DNA of 64,000 bases from Delphinapterus leucas (GCF_002288925.2 NW_022098021.1:2209974-2273973), one strand, 5' to 3'. Counted from the first letter of the stretch, positions 10,977 through 22,644 are shown. Notes: generated by a model from the letters alone, not told the origin. Numbers and translations: made by a program.

Positions 10977-11470
10977 CTCGTTAGTTTAACAGGAAAGAGC
11001 TAAATCGGACTCGAGTTCTGTTTCTGTGACTTTAACATTTGCTTTTTATTGCTTTTGTTATTATAATCCTACATAATGGCCTGCCTCGGGGAACTCTGCC
11101 CCTCTGCCAGAGTGTTAAACTAACGTGCCTCTCTGTTCAGCTCACAGGGAGACATCTGACCCGGTCCATCCACCTGGGGATGGCTGCAGGAAAGAAGAAA
11201 TTAACACATCCCCTCCCCTAGGCTGGCCATCCCATGGGACCTCTGCAAAACTATGGCCTTTTTACTTTACTTCCTCATCTCCTCCCCGTCTCTGTGCTGT
11301 AAAGGAGACTGGCATCCAGACCCCAAAGAGATGGTTTCTCAGAGACACTCGTCTGCCATCTCCTCGGTCAGCCGGCTTTCGGAATAAAGTCATCTTCCTT
11401 GCCTCAGCACCTCGCCTCCAATTCCCTGACCTGTCGTGCGGCAAGCAGAGCGAGCTTGGACTCGGTAACT
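10977..11470 (+). mobile_element. Solo LTR of a class I-like endogenous retrovirus (copy 1)
   Basis: It is clearly homologous over its whole length to 16426-16915. Both share the motifs cacctggggatggctgca, ggcctttttactttacttcc and gcaagcagagcgagcttgga. The copy carries a retroviral-type polyadenylation signal (AATAAA at 11383-11388) with a GC-rich R/U5-like end, closing in ggtaac. No gag, pol or env frame adjoins it, so it reads as a solo LTR left after recombination. aggac occurs just before the 5' edge and 2 bases beyond the 3' edge, a possible target duplication. The family name is not certain. Confidence 0.7.
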
Positions 11471-11477
11471 TTAGGAC

Positions 11478-12780
11478 CTAGGGAAACAAAGATGAAGGAC
11501 AAGGCATCCTAAGTGCTCGGGGTTCCAAAGAGGAAGGGGTGGGATTGGGCAGGGGCTGGGAATGCCTGGCCCCAAGCAAATGGGAGATGGGCAGGAGGGG
11601 TGGACAGACAGGGTCCAAGGGGCCTTCTGCCGCATGCGTGTAGAAAACAAGGACAGGGCCTGAGAGGCCACAGGAGGCCCCTGCCGGAGGCTCAGGAATC
11701 ACAGTCAGCCAGGCTCACGGCCCTGAAGCCAGATGTCACGAGAGGCAGAAGCACCTGAGAAGTCTAGCTGTGAAGCAAAGAGAGTGTCCGAGACAAAGCA
11801 CTGGAGACGCCACAGTGAAAGAACCAGCAGGTCTGGGTGACGAGTGTGTTTGGAGTCAAGGCAGAGAGCCAGTCAGACCAGGGAAGGACGGATGAGGCCT
11901 TCGGACGGTCTGAATAATAATCCTTTTCAAAACACGAAAATCACCAAGCCCCACTGAATTTATTATTCGGATTTAACTGTACACCAACTTGACTGTACTG
12001 GCCTCACCTAAGCACTTTTTTCCCTTTGAGTCTTACCGTGATTTCTCCATATTGCTAAATACATCAGGATGTTTCTGTAGCAGCATCGTCATGTATCGAA
12101 CCCAGACTCCCTAGAGAAGCGAGTGGAGATGCAGACTCATGCATGATTTGAGACTTCCCACATGATTTCCATGGGCGCTCAGACAGTGGGGTACACCTGG
12201 CTTTTTGCTAGGCTACGTGTTTCATTGTATTTTGTAACAGACAGATGCGTCAGGCTACACTGGCACCTGGACGAAGCTGCCCGGTCAGAACAGCTGTGGG
12301 CACGCAGCCTCCATCTGTTCCCCGGGCCCGTCCATCCAGGCTGGGAGGGGTGGCCTTGGAGACAATATAAAACATCCTAACTGTAGCTGAAACCAGCATC
12401 TTTCTTGCATAGAATTTATTTCATGCTTCTTTCTTTCAGTCAAGTTTGTGCATTTTCTGGTATAGAATGTCTCTAACAAAGCATTCTGGATGATTGCTAG
12501 TCCATTCACGGAGTTCAACTTTGCCAAGTCAAATTTACCCGTTTCAACGGCTCCACCAAAGTGAGCTCACCCTCAAGAAGTCCCACCTGCTCTTGGAAGA
12601 GTAGTTGCCGTTAGCATAGAACTCTGCCTTCCACCAAGCATGTGGGTCACCTTCTGCACTAGGACAAGGCCCTTCTTCAGCCACCCAGCTTGGCTTTGCC
12701 TTCCACTTCCTGCCCAAGGGGAGAACATCGCTGCACTGCTCACCAACAGATCTGCGCAGGAAAGGGAGCTCAAAACATTC
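11478..12780. other. Unassigned sequence
   Basis: No retroviral primer-binding site or gag-like frame follows the LTR. No gene or named repeat is recognised. Open frames are short and motif-free. Confidence 0.45.
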
Positions 12781-12791
12781 ACTTTATGATT

Positions 12792-13005
12792 TTTTTTTTT
12801 TTTTTTTTTTTTTGCGGTACACGGGCCTCTCACTGCTGTGGCCTCTCCCGTTGCGGAGCACAGGCTCCGGACGCGCAGGCTCAGCGGCCATGGCTCATGG
12901 GCCTAGTCGCTCCGCGGCATGTGGGATCTTCCCGGACCGGGGCACGAACCCGTGTCCCCTGCATCAGCAGGCGGACTCTCAACCACTGCGCCACCAGGGA
13001 AACCC
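12792..13005 (-). mobile_element. CHR-type SINE, short form
   Basis: An inverted copy with a 22-base T tail (12792-12813), then the body and the reversed 5' end. The 11-bp target duplication actttatgatt lies at 12781-12791 and 13008-13018. It sits at the tail of an antisense L1. Confidence 0.95.
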
Positions 13006-13018
13006 TAACTTTATGATT

Positions 13019-13395
13019 ATTTTTAAATTTATTTTTAAATTTATTTTTTATACAGCAGCTTCTTGTTAGTTATCTATTTTATACGTATTAGTGTATACAT
13101 GTCAATCCCAATCTCTCAGTTCATCCCACCACCCCCACCCCGCTTTCCCCCCTTGGTGTCCCTACGTTTGTTCTCTCCATCTGTGTCTCTATTTCTGCTT
13201 TGCAAACCAGTTCATCTGTACCATTTCTCTACATTCCACATATATGCATTAATACACCATATTTGTTTTTCTCTTTCTGACTTACTTCACTCCGTATGAC
13301 AGTCTCTAGGTCCATCCACGTCTCTACAAATGACCCAGTTTTGTTCCTTTTTATGGCCGAGTACCATTCCATTGTATATATGTACCACATCGTCT
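13019..13395 (-). mobile_element. L1 LINE 3' end, antisense, with ORF2 C-terminus
   Basis: On the minus strand the end of ORF2 reads MEWYSAIKRNK, then WMDLE and SEVSQKEKNKYG, with a stop at about 13229. The 3' UTR with a C-rich (G-rich on the sense strand) segment follows, ending in an A/T tail at 13019-13048. It is 5' truncated at about 13390, the usual result of incomplete target-primed reverse transcription. Confidence 0.85.
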
Positions 13396-13596
13396 TCAAC
13401 ATTAACTTTAAATAGCTCTGATAAGATAGACAAATGTAGACACTGCTCCTCGCAAAGTTTAACTCATCAACCATGCACACGGATGCATATACAGATACAG
13501 ATTAGCTAGCTGAGGATCAAATAAAGGAAAAAAACGTGGTGGTTTCAAACTCTTTTTATGCAGATTTCAAAAGATGAAATAGAGTTTCATAAGAGT

Positions 13597-13984
13597 ACAC
13601 TAGTTTGTTAGGTCTGTCATAACAAGGTACCGCAGACGGGGCGGCTTAAACAACAGAAATCAGTTTTTTCACAGTTCTGGAGGCTGGACGCCCAGGATCA
13701 CAGTGCTGGCGGGGTTGGTTTCCTCCCTTCTTGGGCTGTAGACAGCCCTCTTCTCTCTGCATCTTCATATGGTCTTTCCTCTGTGTGTGTCTGTGTCCTA
13801 ATTTCTTCTCTTTATAAGGACACCAGTCATATTGGATCAGGGCCCCATCCCAATGACCTTATTTCACCTTAATTATCTCTTTAAAGGCCCTTTTTCCAAA
13901 TAAAATCACATTTTGAGATCCTGGGGGGCAAGACTGTGACATACGAATCTTGGAGGGACACGCACATTGTTCAGCCCTTAACAA
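13597..13984 (-). mobile_element. MLT1/MST-type LTR (ERVL-MaLR), antisense
   Basis: On the + strand this reads as the reverse complement of an MLT1-type LTR: tctgtcataacaaggtaccg, ggcttaaacaacagaaatca, cacagttctggaggctggac, taaggacaccagtcatattg, and an end near ttcagcccttaaca. It is nearly full length (about 390 bp) and has no internal MaLR sequence. MaLR LTRs are ancient non-autonomous retrovirus-like elements shared by placental mammals. Confidence 0.85.
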
Positions 13985-15850
13985 TGGGCAACTGTACTTT
14001 GTGAGACAGGACCCCCGATGTGAGCCTACGAGTCCGTGCTGAGCATCGTGTGCATAGTTCAAGGGTGAGTTTCAGAAACACGACTGATTCGACTTCGTAT
14101 GGTATCTCACTCTGGAGAAAAGACTCTCATTTGTTTCTGTTTTCCATCACTCAACTAAATCTTAATTTAACACCCATTATGTACAAAATGCTGTTAACTG
14201 CACCACAGATAGAAAAGGATTCAAAGACATCTGAGATGATCCCCATTCTCAACACAATTCCAAATCTTCCTTGAGAACTAATGAGGTTATGTGGTTAGTA
14301 TATGGTAAATGTCAGAATACACACTAGCCCTTAAAACAGTGACTAGTGACAGTTGTAGACATTCCCTATAGGTTTTGAATAAATATTTTATGCATAAATA
14401 TAATTATTTTTACAGCGTTTTGCCTTTGGTACCTGGAGAGGTTAAAAGGGAAGCTGGCTCTATTGTTCAGAACATTTCCTTGTGACATTTTTCCAGTGAC
14501 AACTGAGGCTTTAGGAGAAAAGACAAGGCTTGAAGTGGCTCTAAAGTAAATGACTACTGGTGAATAGTCATGCTAGAGCCTTACCTGGGGGAAAATTTGG
14601 GAGAATTTCTGTGAAAATCAATCATGGGGAATTGATAGGGAATCTAAGATTGTATCCCGTTAAAAACAAAAAGCCATCCATCCTTTGGCTACCAGTTAAC
14701 TCTTTATTAGATGAATGCATTTGCTTGGTCACAGTTTACAGATCTTTTTCCCCTGAAGACAAGAATTCTGCAACTTTAAAAAAACTTTCTCTGTGGAAGA
14801 CGGAGTGGAAACAACAATGTATTACGTTTTTTCCCCTTCAAATGTTATGAAAAATACTCTTTCTAGATTGATAGCCAACACTTCACTCTTTAATCCTTCT
14901 GGATCCAGCTTTGTGCCAAGTTAGAAACCTTTAAACACATTTGTTAGCAGTGGCCTGGGCCGGCTGGCTTTGAACTGCTGTCACACACCCGGGGCTGTAA
15001 TTTCTACGAACCTGCCCCTCACACAGGCTTGCAGAGTGCTGCCGAGAGCCTCGTGTGAGACAAGAAGAGTCATAAATAACAACTGTGTGAAGCCCTCCAG
15101 TTTTCATCCATCGTTTAGACTTAATACAAAGGCATTTCAGAAGTGAGTCCTATTACCATCTGAAACAATGCAGGCCTGCGGTAGGTCTATTTGAGACAAG
15201 ATTTTACAGCTATGTCATAAAACATATCTGAGTAAAAACACATGGTTTCTTGATCGTTAAGATTTTTCCAACTGAATGGGCCAAACTTCACAATACAGCA
15301 GAATTTAATTTTTGCTTTGATACCTGTAATGAATGGCCCAGTAATCCCAGAAGGCCATGAATTTTAACAAAAGATTAACCATTTCCTACAATCTTGTGCA
15401 TGTTCACTGACATACACGAATAAACCTCTTTTCTGGATTTAGCCTCAAGTAAAGCATGCCCATGCGTGTGGGCTCAGGTCCATTCAGTTCGCTCCCAACA
15501 GCTTCTATCTGCTGATGTCAATGCTGATTTCCGGTCCCAAATCCCTTCTTGATGATCACAAAAATGTTTTCTCCAAAAAGATAGCGCCAACTACCTCGAA
15601 AAGGGACCAAATAGTAGATAGAGCAAATCAGAGAAATCTGCAGGTCTGGGAAATGTTAACCAAAGTGATTTCCTGAAATTCCTTATTTCAACTCATTACA
15701 GGGACACTGAAAAGGATATGGCCATAGGCAACACGCACCTACGTTTCGAGTTCAATTTTGGTTAAAGAGAACACATTCATCCCTCTTTAGAGTGGTTTTC
15801 CTACTGATTTGTTTTTAAAAGCAGCCACTGCGAGCACATGCCAAGATGCG
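13985..15850. other. Unassigned sequence
   Basis: No recognised repeat or gene. The 14.9-15.5 kb part is well mixed and not obviously repeat-derived, so it could hold conserved non-coding elements. That needs an alignment to judge. Confidence 0.4.
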
Positions 15851-15869
15851 GTTGTTTCTCCCTGACACC

Positions 15870-16090
15870 CAGAGTGGCTGAACCGTCCGAGCGCACCTTT
15901 TCACAACCAGCCTCCTCCCCATGCCGGACACTGGCGTTGTGGACACGCGGCAGCCACGATCCACAGTGCACACGAGCTGCACAGGCCCCCAGCGCCAGGC
16001 GATAGACAAGGGCAGGCGCGGCGCAGGACGGCGCATCTCTGGCCAGGGTCCCGGCAGCACTGCCCTGCCCACATCTCGCCCAGATCCCAG
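15870..16090. promoter_or_regulatory. Small CpG-dense patch
   Basis: CpGs cluster here (for example gcaggcgcggcgcaggacgg near 16013) against a CpG-poor background. It is too short for a full-size island call and carries no visible TATA box or exon. It could be a minor regulatory patch or a GC-rich relic. Confidence 0.3.
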
Positions 16091-16425
16091 CTTTGGCTTT
16101 ATGGTTTCTGATTCAAGCAAGTTCTGGGAATGAACCGAAGGAGGGAATCATTCAGTTAGTCCTTGAGACGAAGTGTTTTTAATGCTCTCTGGCTTATTCC
16201 GGGTTCTTAAGTTACATCCTCTCCCGGTGTGCTTTTCTGGCCGTGGGTGGCCTGGGTTGGTCACCAGTGGTCCACGCTTGGCAGAGATGCTCTGCCCTGC
16301 TCTCCACCGCCATCCGAGAGGTGGGGCTCCCCCGACCCAGGACAGGCAAGAGAGCGTGGAATTTCAGGCGTTTACACACTTTCTTAGGTTGGAGCTCGGT
16401 TTCTGCAGCGGACTCACGTTTCACC

Positions 16426-16915
16426 TGAGAAACTGTAACAGGGAACAGCCAATCCTGACTCCGTGTTGGATCTGTTTCTTTCCTTTAATGGCTGCTTCCT
16501 GTTGCTTTTGTTCACTAAAAGGATACAGTCTATACGTAAGGGCCTTCCCGGGGGAACCCTGCCCCTCTGTTAAACCAAAGTGCCTTTGTTCAGGGGAACA
16601 TCCGGACCCTGTCCACCTGGGGATGGCTGCAAGAAAGAAGAAATGAACACATCCCCTCCCCGAGGCTGGCCATTCCAGGGGATATTTGCAAATTGTATGG
16701 CCTTTTTACTTTACTTCCTCATCTCCTCCCACTCTCTGTGCTGTACAAGAAACTGGCATCCAAACTCCAAGAAGATGGTTATTTAGAGACATTAGTCTGC
16801 CGTCTCCTCGGTCTGCTGGCTTCCCGAATAAAGTCATAGTCGCTGCCTCAACACCTCATCTCCCGACATACTGGCCTGTCCTGCGGCGAGCAGAGCGAGC
16901 TTGGATTTGGTAACA
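16426..16915 (+). mobile_element. Solo LTR of the same retroviral family (copy 2)
   Basis: It begins tgagaaactgtaacaggg and ends ggatttggtaaca, giving the TG...CA termini of retroviral LTRs. A polyadenylation signal AATAAA lies at 16827-16832. It aligns with 10977-11470 in the same orientation, by eye about 80% identical. No retroviral coding sequence adjoins it. It is probably an independent solo LTR, though a much-decayed provirus spanning both copies cannot be excluded. Confidence 0.72.
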
Positions 16916-17189
16916 AACCAACCCAAACAGTGTGAGAGCATCGCACCCACAGACACGCGGGCAAGAAGATGGTGAGCAAATCACTCTGTACGTCTGAAGC
17001 AAATAGGCTACTTGAGGAAGGAGCACATTATGCCTTTATGACTGATCATCAGTAAGTAGAACTGATTTTGGACTCCACCAGATTACTTAAAATTTTATGT
17101 GTCGGGGCTGAACACATGTGTCACTAATTCCCAAATAACATTTAGCTTTTGTGATTGAAACAAGAATAGGCATGAATCTATATTACTTG

Positions 17190-17315
17190 GTATTATCCAC
17201 CAGACACTGTTCTAAGTGCTTTACCTAGACCACACACCAGCCCTACGTGGGGGGCAGGACACTGAAGAACCCCCGGAGCTGACCTTGGGTTCGGACAGAA
17301 GTCAAATGCTACACC
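17190..17315 (-). mobile_element. MIR fragment, antisense
   Basis: ccagacactgttctaagtgc followed by tttacctagaccacacaccag matches antisense MIR (ccaggcactgttctaagcgctttacatg...). The 3' part is degraded. Confidence 0.6.
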
Positions 17316-17925
17316 CCAAAGTGAGATCACAGATATAATATCCATTGCAAGGTTTCTTGAAAATGGTAACTGCTCAAAGCATGTTTGCTACCAGTAACGG
17401 TACTAAAATTGCAGGGAAATGAATTATTCCTGCTACCTTCCAGCAACTTTGCTCAATATTTATGTGAAGAAACAGAGTATTCAACCTGCTTCAACTAGAT
17501 AAATGAATGTGGTACATGATTTCTGAAGTTTCCTCTTATCTCCCCTGCCCACACATGTATGAGCGGGCAATAAAAGCTTAAAGTTTTTTAAGCTATGAAG
17601 ATTTGGAGGAAGAAGAACAAAGGGCGTTATTTACTAAAGCTACTTCGGCAGTAAACTACTATTATAAGTAGGTGTACTCAGATTTTTTTCATCTCTTCAA
17701 ACCAAATTTGGCAATAGAAGTTGTTCAGTGTTAGTGGCAGTATTAAATTGTACTGATTATATGTGAATCAGAGAAATATACACCCCCAAATGGCGTTTTC
17801 AATAATCAGAGAAGTATTTTATATGCAACAGGTAGAGAGACTGTAAAATGCCTGTCAGACACCCAAGGCATTGCCTATTGCAAAAATCACAGGCTTTGGG
17901 CCTGGCCCAGCCAGCTTCAGATTTC
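17316..17925. other. Unassigned sequence
   Basis: AT-leaning DNA with no recognised gene or repeat. Confidence 0.4.
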
Positions 17926-17929
17926 TCAC

Positions 17930-18075
17930 TGTAGATGTGTCCCTGGAAGGTTTTCTCCACCTTCTTAGCCTTCCATGTTCTCATCTTTGAAAGGGTGACT
18001 GGGTGGATTAAGAGGTGATGCCTTTACAGCACCACACAGTGTCTAGCATTTACCAAACGCCCAGTAGGTGGTAGG
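17930..18075 (+). mobile_element. Probable MIR fragment
   Basis: ttctcatctttgaaagggtg, then ggattaagaggtgatgcctt, cacacagtgtctagcattta and cgcccagtaggtgg keep the MIR order (ctcatctgtaaaatggg ... gattaaatgag ... cagtgcctggca ... agtaggtg). Confidence 0.5.
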
Positions 18076-18198
18076 TTTCCAGAGTCCACATGTTCTTGCA
18101 GGGAAGGAACCTTTCCACGAGCAGAAGACCAGCAATGATGTCCCCTTCCAGGCTATGTTCATAGGTTTGTTTGTTAGGAGCGGAATTGCTCAGTTTTT

Positions 18199-18270
18199 GG
18201 CGGGGGGGAGGGGGCAGCTGTGTGAGGAGGGTTTGCCCACCTGGGCAGCAGAGTGGGGGGGAGGGGCAAC
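18199..18270 (+). repeat. G-rich tract with quadruplex potential
   Basis: Several G runs of three or more occur within 72 bases (a seven-G and a five-G run near 18202-18214, then gaggaggg and a seven-G run near 18255). Four runs fall within quadruplex-compatible spacing. This is predicted from sequence only. Confidence 0.45.
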
Positions 18271-18275
18271 AGAGT

Positions 18276-18949
18276 GGCCGCACCAGAGGGGCATCACATC
18301 ACTGTCTTCCTGCACCGTCTTCTGGCCATCAGCTTTGCATTAAGGCTGAGAATGAGGGGACGGGGTGGAGAAGAGACGCACGCAGGCTGTCTGGGTTGAA
18401 GATAGGGATGTGACAGGAAACAGAGCAAAAATCTCTAGGGAAGATGATCAAGGAGGCAAACTCAGGAGGAAGGCCTGTAACCCGGGTCCCTCTGCTGGGG
18501 CTTCTCTGCTCCCCTCTGCTTTCCCAGCTGTCCGTCTGCCTCCCAAAATCTGAGTGAAAAGTCTCTTACTCACAGTTCCCACTAAGAAAGCTATCGCATG
18601 CATCCCACCCTTGCTGAGCAATGAACACCTAACTCTTAAATTGTTCACATTCTTACTTGTAGTTCTTCAGGTAATTTAGCAGATACCTATTGTGTTTCCC
18701 ACTGCAAAGGAAAACAAGACTTTTGCTGGAGATACAAAGCTGGATGAGGCATTGCCCGGCTGACCCAGGAGCTGGCAGCCCAGCATGGGAGGTTAGGTCG
18801 AGCGCAGAAAGAGAGAGCACAGCAGAGACGGGTGGATAGTGCACAGAAGCAGAGGCCAGCCCGCGGTGGGCAGACGGACGTCCTGCAAGAGGGGCCCCTC
18901 CGCTCTATCTTAAGTAAAGGGAAACTGGGGGAGGCACACTTTAGAGCAT
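18276..18949. other. Unassigned sequence with a weak L2-like patch
   Basis: 18680-18760 loosely resembles antisense L2 (cagatacctattgtgtttcc ... ggagatacaaagctggatga), but too weakly for a separate call. Nothing else is recognised. Confidence 0.35.
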
Positions 18950-18979
18950 TCTCTCTCTTTCTCTCTCTCTCTCTTTTTT
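18950..18979. repeat. (TC)n simple repeat
   Basis: A pure CT-dinucleotide run with one interruption, ending in a short T tract. Confidence 0.9.
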
Positions 18980-19610
18980 AGTGTGCAGGCATTTAGAGCA
19001 TACTTGATGGCCTCACCAAAATCAGGGAAGTACAGAGCAGACAGAGAGAAGGAGAGAGTGATTTCCAACACAGCCTGTCCAAAATGACACATGGCACGTG
19101 CTTCTCAGACACAGAACTCTCCAATCTGTAGTGACCGCAGGGAACTGCCCACAATAAACAGACTCTGAAAAGAATTGCAAACCCTCCCTGGGCACCGTTC
19201 CTTTGCCCAGTTAAGACCTGGCATTTATGTGACAGATGCCCTGGTCAAAGGACCAGACTCCGTGTGCCCTGGTGGAGGTGGCCAAGGGCACGAAGGGCTC
19301 CCAGGCCCCCCCGCCCACTGGCGTCTCAGGCAGGGACGGCTTCAAGGAGCGGGGCGGACGGAGACGGCCCCGCAAGGGTCAGGCCTGAAAGCAGAGTGGT
19401 AAGTTTTCTCTGTTTCTGTTTAGTTTAATACACGCAAATGTCCAGAAGCAAGGCCCACTTCTTATTTTCCTAATAGTTTCAACCGCTGTGTCCTCTCACG
19501 GACGCCCCGGAGGAACATTCTGTGCAGAGCACAGCTGTGTGACAGGACGGAAGGCGCTGGGCCAGCTCCGTCTCCCCAAACCCCCAACCCTCCCCAGCCC
19601 TTAATCGTGT
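18980..19610. other. Unassigned sequence
   Basis: No recognised feature. GC content rises at 19250-19400 with scattered CpGs. Confidence 0.4.
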
Positions 19611-19670
19611 ATGTGCGCATGTGTGTGTGTGTGTGTGTGCAAGCGTGTACACGTGCACACGTATGTGTAT
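19611..19670. repeat. (GT)n microsatellite with purine-pyrimidine alternation
   Basis: Strict alternation of purine and pyrimidine runs through atgtgcgcatgtgtgtgtgt and continues with interruptions to about 19670 (cgtgtacacgtgcacacg). Such tracts are Z-DNA-prone and usually polymorphic in length. Confidence 0.9.
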
Positions 19671-21620
19671 AATCGTGACGTTTGGGATTATAGCCCGGAT
19701 AAACCTAAATGTCACAGTCAGCGTCACTTCAGACGCTCTTTCATTGATGACTCAACCGTGCTGCTCCTGAGGTCCTTAGAAGAAAGGATGAGTGAATTCC
19801 GCAAGCGGGGAAACGGAGCCTGAGACTTGGTGTGGACCTCAAACACTGCAAAGTGGACGCGGGGAGAGAATCAATGATTTCGTACTCTGAGCTTGCCCAG
19901 CCCCTCCCTCTGCCAAATTACAGAAAGCCAAGGAAAGAGAGCATCCCCCCCGATACACACGTGGGTGCATTTCTAATTCCTCTTGAATCCCAGCAAGGCT
20001 GGCTCTGTTCAGTGTCCTGTCACAGTAACGATCATCCAGGTTAAGAGTGAGCCCTCTCCAAGACACGATGCTATTTACATGAGAAATCCATCTTGCAATG
20101 TGTGACATTTTCTTCCGTTACAAAAACTGCATCTCGCGGTATGAAAATGGCTGAGAGAATTTAAGGGTGGTGTGTGAGCTTCTGATAATAGCACCACCCA
20201 TTCCGGCGCCGCTCAGACCTGAGCACGTTGCATGGGGCATCTCCTGCATCCAGACGGGGTGATTTAGTTATTTTTAGCCAGCCCTGGTTAGATGGGAGGC
20301 GGTGCAATAAGGGATATCACCCAAGGTGACCCCCGCACCGTAAACAACCCCTCCTCCTGGGCCGTGCCGGTTGGGGGGGCTCTATCCTCTCCCTGGGTCC
20401 CTGCTGCCTTAGAGAAGGGCTCACCCTGCCTGTGGGACTGTCCCTGCCGGGTCACGAGAGCCAGGAGTGGACTGTCGCAAAGGGCATCTCGTTCGGTCAT
20501 GGTCACGGGGTTCTAAACAGGAAAGGGACTTGTACTCTGTGTTCCCTTGCAGTCCTTGGAATTTTTCATCAGTTTTTGAGTCAGCCTGAGTCTGTTCTGG
20601 AATTCGGGAGACTTAATCGTGCTGCCATGTCAAGGAATTATTGCAGATGTCGACATGATCCCTTCTAAATGAGCCTTTACATTTTCGAGAAATGCCTTCC
20701 TTTGAAGGGAGGGTGCCCACGAGGACCCCAGTGACCTACATATTTGTGATTCCCTAAGACTTCAAGCCAGCTCTTGGCACTCCACCAGGAATCTTTGGTA
20801 GGAAAGTTTTGAGCTAGATACTTTCATATAATAAATTCTATCTGACAATTCGGGCACTCCCTTTCATGACCACGTCTCCGCTTGTCAGGCGGGTACACTG
20901 TACAGAGTCAGTGGGCCCAGTACCCACCCCGGGCCCGGGAGTTACATGTGCTTTTTGTAAACCATTCTTTTAATGAGTTCAAATGAGACTGTTTCTAGTT
21001 ACATCTCATATAGAACATGTACCTTTTTTTCAAGTAAATGCCTGCAAATTTATATGAGAGACACGTATCACCAGTAAGAAGGTTCATCAACCCAACTTCA
21101 TACGATTCGAATTTTATCAGTAATTGTGAACCGTTTTTATAAAATGCTAGCTACCCTTTTTCTTCTTTTAATGTAAATATAGTTGCTGAAGAGGAGGAAC
21201 CATGGTGTTTAGCCCAGCAATTTAAAGATTGTCCCCTTTGATGTGTTCCAAGTATGGAAAGCTTTTCTGTATTATACCCTTAATGCAGAGAAAAGGCTGT
21301 TAAGAGAATCCTTTATCCCAGCGGAGACCCAGTTCACGCTGCTGGCTGCAAGTGCCTTTCACTCTGCAGAGCCTAAAGAGAGATGGAAATTTCATATGGC
21401 CTGAGGTCAGACAATCAGGGATGCGCCTTGTGGAGCATCTATAACAACAGCGAAGTTAAAGACCTTGCCTACTCCTCTTAACTGCGGCTGTAAACTGTCT
21501 GCCCAGAACTTCCTTCCGTGTTCAGCCACGTCTCCAGGCCCCACTCCTCTCTTTCTCTGAATTCTTCGTGCCCAGAGTGAGCATGGAGGAGCCGGCCTCT
21601 GTGCATCACCTCTCCTGTAG
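19671..21620. other. Unassigned sequence
   Basis: About 2 kb with no gene or named repeat that I can recognise. Confidence 0.4.
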
Positions 21621-21621
21621 T

Positions 21622-21715
21622 CACTCACTCACTCATTCATTCATTCTAGTCATTCGGACATCCTTCTCGACTTGTTGGCCTGACCCAGGCACTATTTCAA
21701 ATGCCACGTTGAACA
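21622..21715 (-). mobile_element. L2 3' end fragment, antisense
   Basis: The tandem cattcattcattc marks the reversed L2 terminus; acccaggcactatttcaaat downstream matches the antisense ccaggcactgttctaggtgc motif. Confidence 0.5.
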
Positions 21716-21734
21716 GAGCCGAGCGTGCGGAAAT

Positions 21735-21860
21735 CCTGGCCTGATCACTTACAAAATACGAGAGGTTTGGGCAGTTACCTGACTTAACCTCTCTGGGCCT
21801 CCAAACAGAGAAGGGAACACGCTTACCACACGTGGCTGTAGATATTGATGGGGAAGGTAG
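21735..21860 (+). mobile_element. MIR fragment
   Basis: ggtttgggcagttacctgac then ttaacctctctgggcctcca matches the MIR centre (ccttgggcaagttacttaacctctctgagcctca). Confidence 0.6.
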
Positions 21861-21954
21861 CTCTACCTTCCGATAAAGCGAAAATGCAACACCCGTACTT
21901 GTACGTTTTCCTTTACGGTGGTGCTTTCAGCCTTCCTACAAGTCTTCAAGTACA

Positions 21955-22060
21955 GGATCGTTTTATCCTCACGCCAGCTTTGTGAGTAGAATTTATTATC
22001 TCTCTTTTCCCAAGAACTGAGGCAAAAGGAAGACCACAGATGGGCGGACTGTCACCCCAG
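21955..22060 (-). mobile_element. MIR fragment, antisense
   Basis: ttttatcctcacgccagctt, tgtgagtagaatttattatc and caagaactgaggcaaaagga match the antisense MIR (atcctcacaacaaccctatgaggtag ... ctgaggca). Confidence 0.5.
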
Positions 22061-22201
22061 TGCTGTCCCAGCACAGGTCCTGCTTCTGGACCATACGCTG
22101 CCCCGCAACGTCCGTCTTGCAGAGCATCACGTAATGACAAAAGTAATGTTAACGTCAGGAACCACCCGTTCATAGCCTTGAGATCATTTTTTTTTCTGTA
22201 G

Positions 22202-22301
22202 GAGACAATTATCTGTGGGTTCCCCGAAGTGCCTGGAAAAGTACTTTGATACAAACCCACTGATGCCAGAAATCCCAATAGTAACAACTAATTCCTTGAA
22301 G
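22202..22301 (+). other. Candidate coding exon, unrecognised
   Basis: A strong acceptor (pyrimidine run then ctgtag, ending 22201) and a strong donor (TTGAAG|GTAAGC at 22301/22302) bound 100 bases. One frame is open throughout: one leading base, then 33 codons from RQLSVGSPK to VTTNSLK, ending in phase 0. I do not recognise the peptide. A chance open frame of this length is common, so the support comes mainly from the splice signals. A phase-compatible terminal exon candidate lies at 30129. Confidence 0.3.
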
Positions 22302-22448
22302 GTAAGCATTGACCTTTTCCTCTAATATTTATCAGAAATGTCCATGGGCCTAAAAGCGGGAGCATATTTAGTCTATAATTCTTCAGAGCATGTGATTCTG
22401 TCAGCTTCGCCCTTGAAAGAAAGAAAGCTGGGTAGAGAGAGATCTGGA

Positions 22449-22644
22449 GCACACTTTTGGGTGTAGGAATTTTCTGTAATACCTTTATGACTTAAATATA
22501 CTGTTTATGGCTTTGTTTAATCTATAGAAACACTTTGTTATTAACCCAAAGGCCTCATATTAGGAATTTAAAAAATAAGTCATGTTATACTCATAAATTG
22601 ACTTATTAATAAACAATTAAAATGGTAAAGAAGATGATTATAAA
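22449..22644 (+). repeat. Left arm of a 196-bp inverted duplication
   Basis: Its reverse complement matches 24067-24262 over exactly 196 bases with about 8 mismatches and no gaps by eye (about 96%). The spacer is 1,422 bp and contains two SINEs. I do not recognise the arm as a known repeat. It appears in the window only as this inverted pair. Confidence 0.9.

Noticed and set aside
11471..16425. Provirus between the two related LTRs
   Set aside because: No primer-binding site after the first LTR, no polypurine tract before the second, and no gag, pol or env translation in between.
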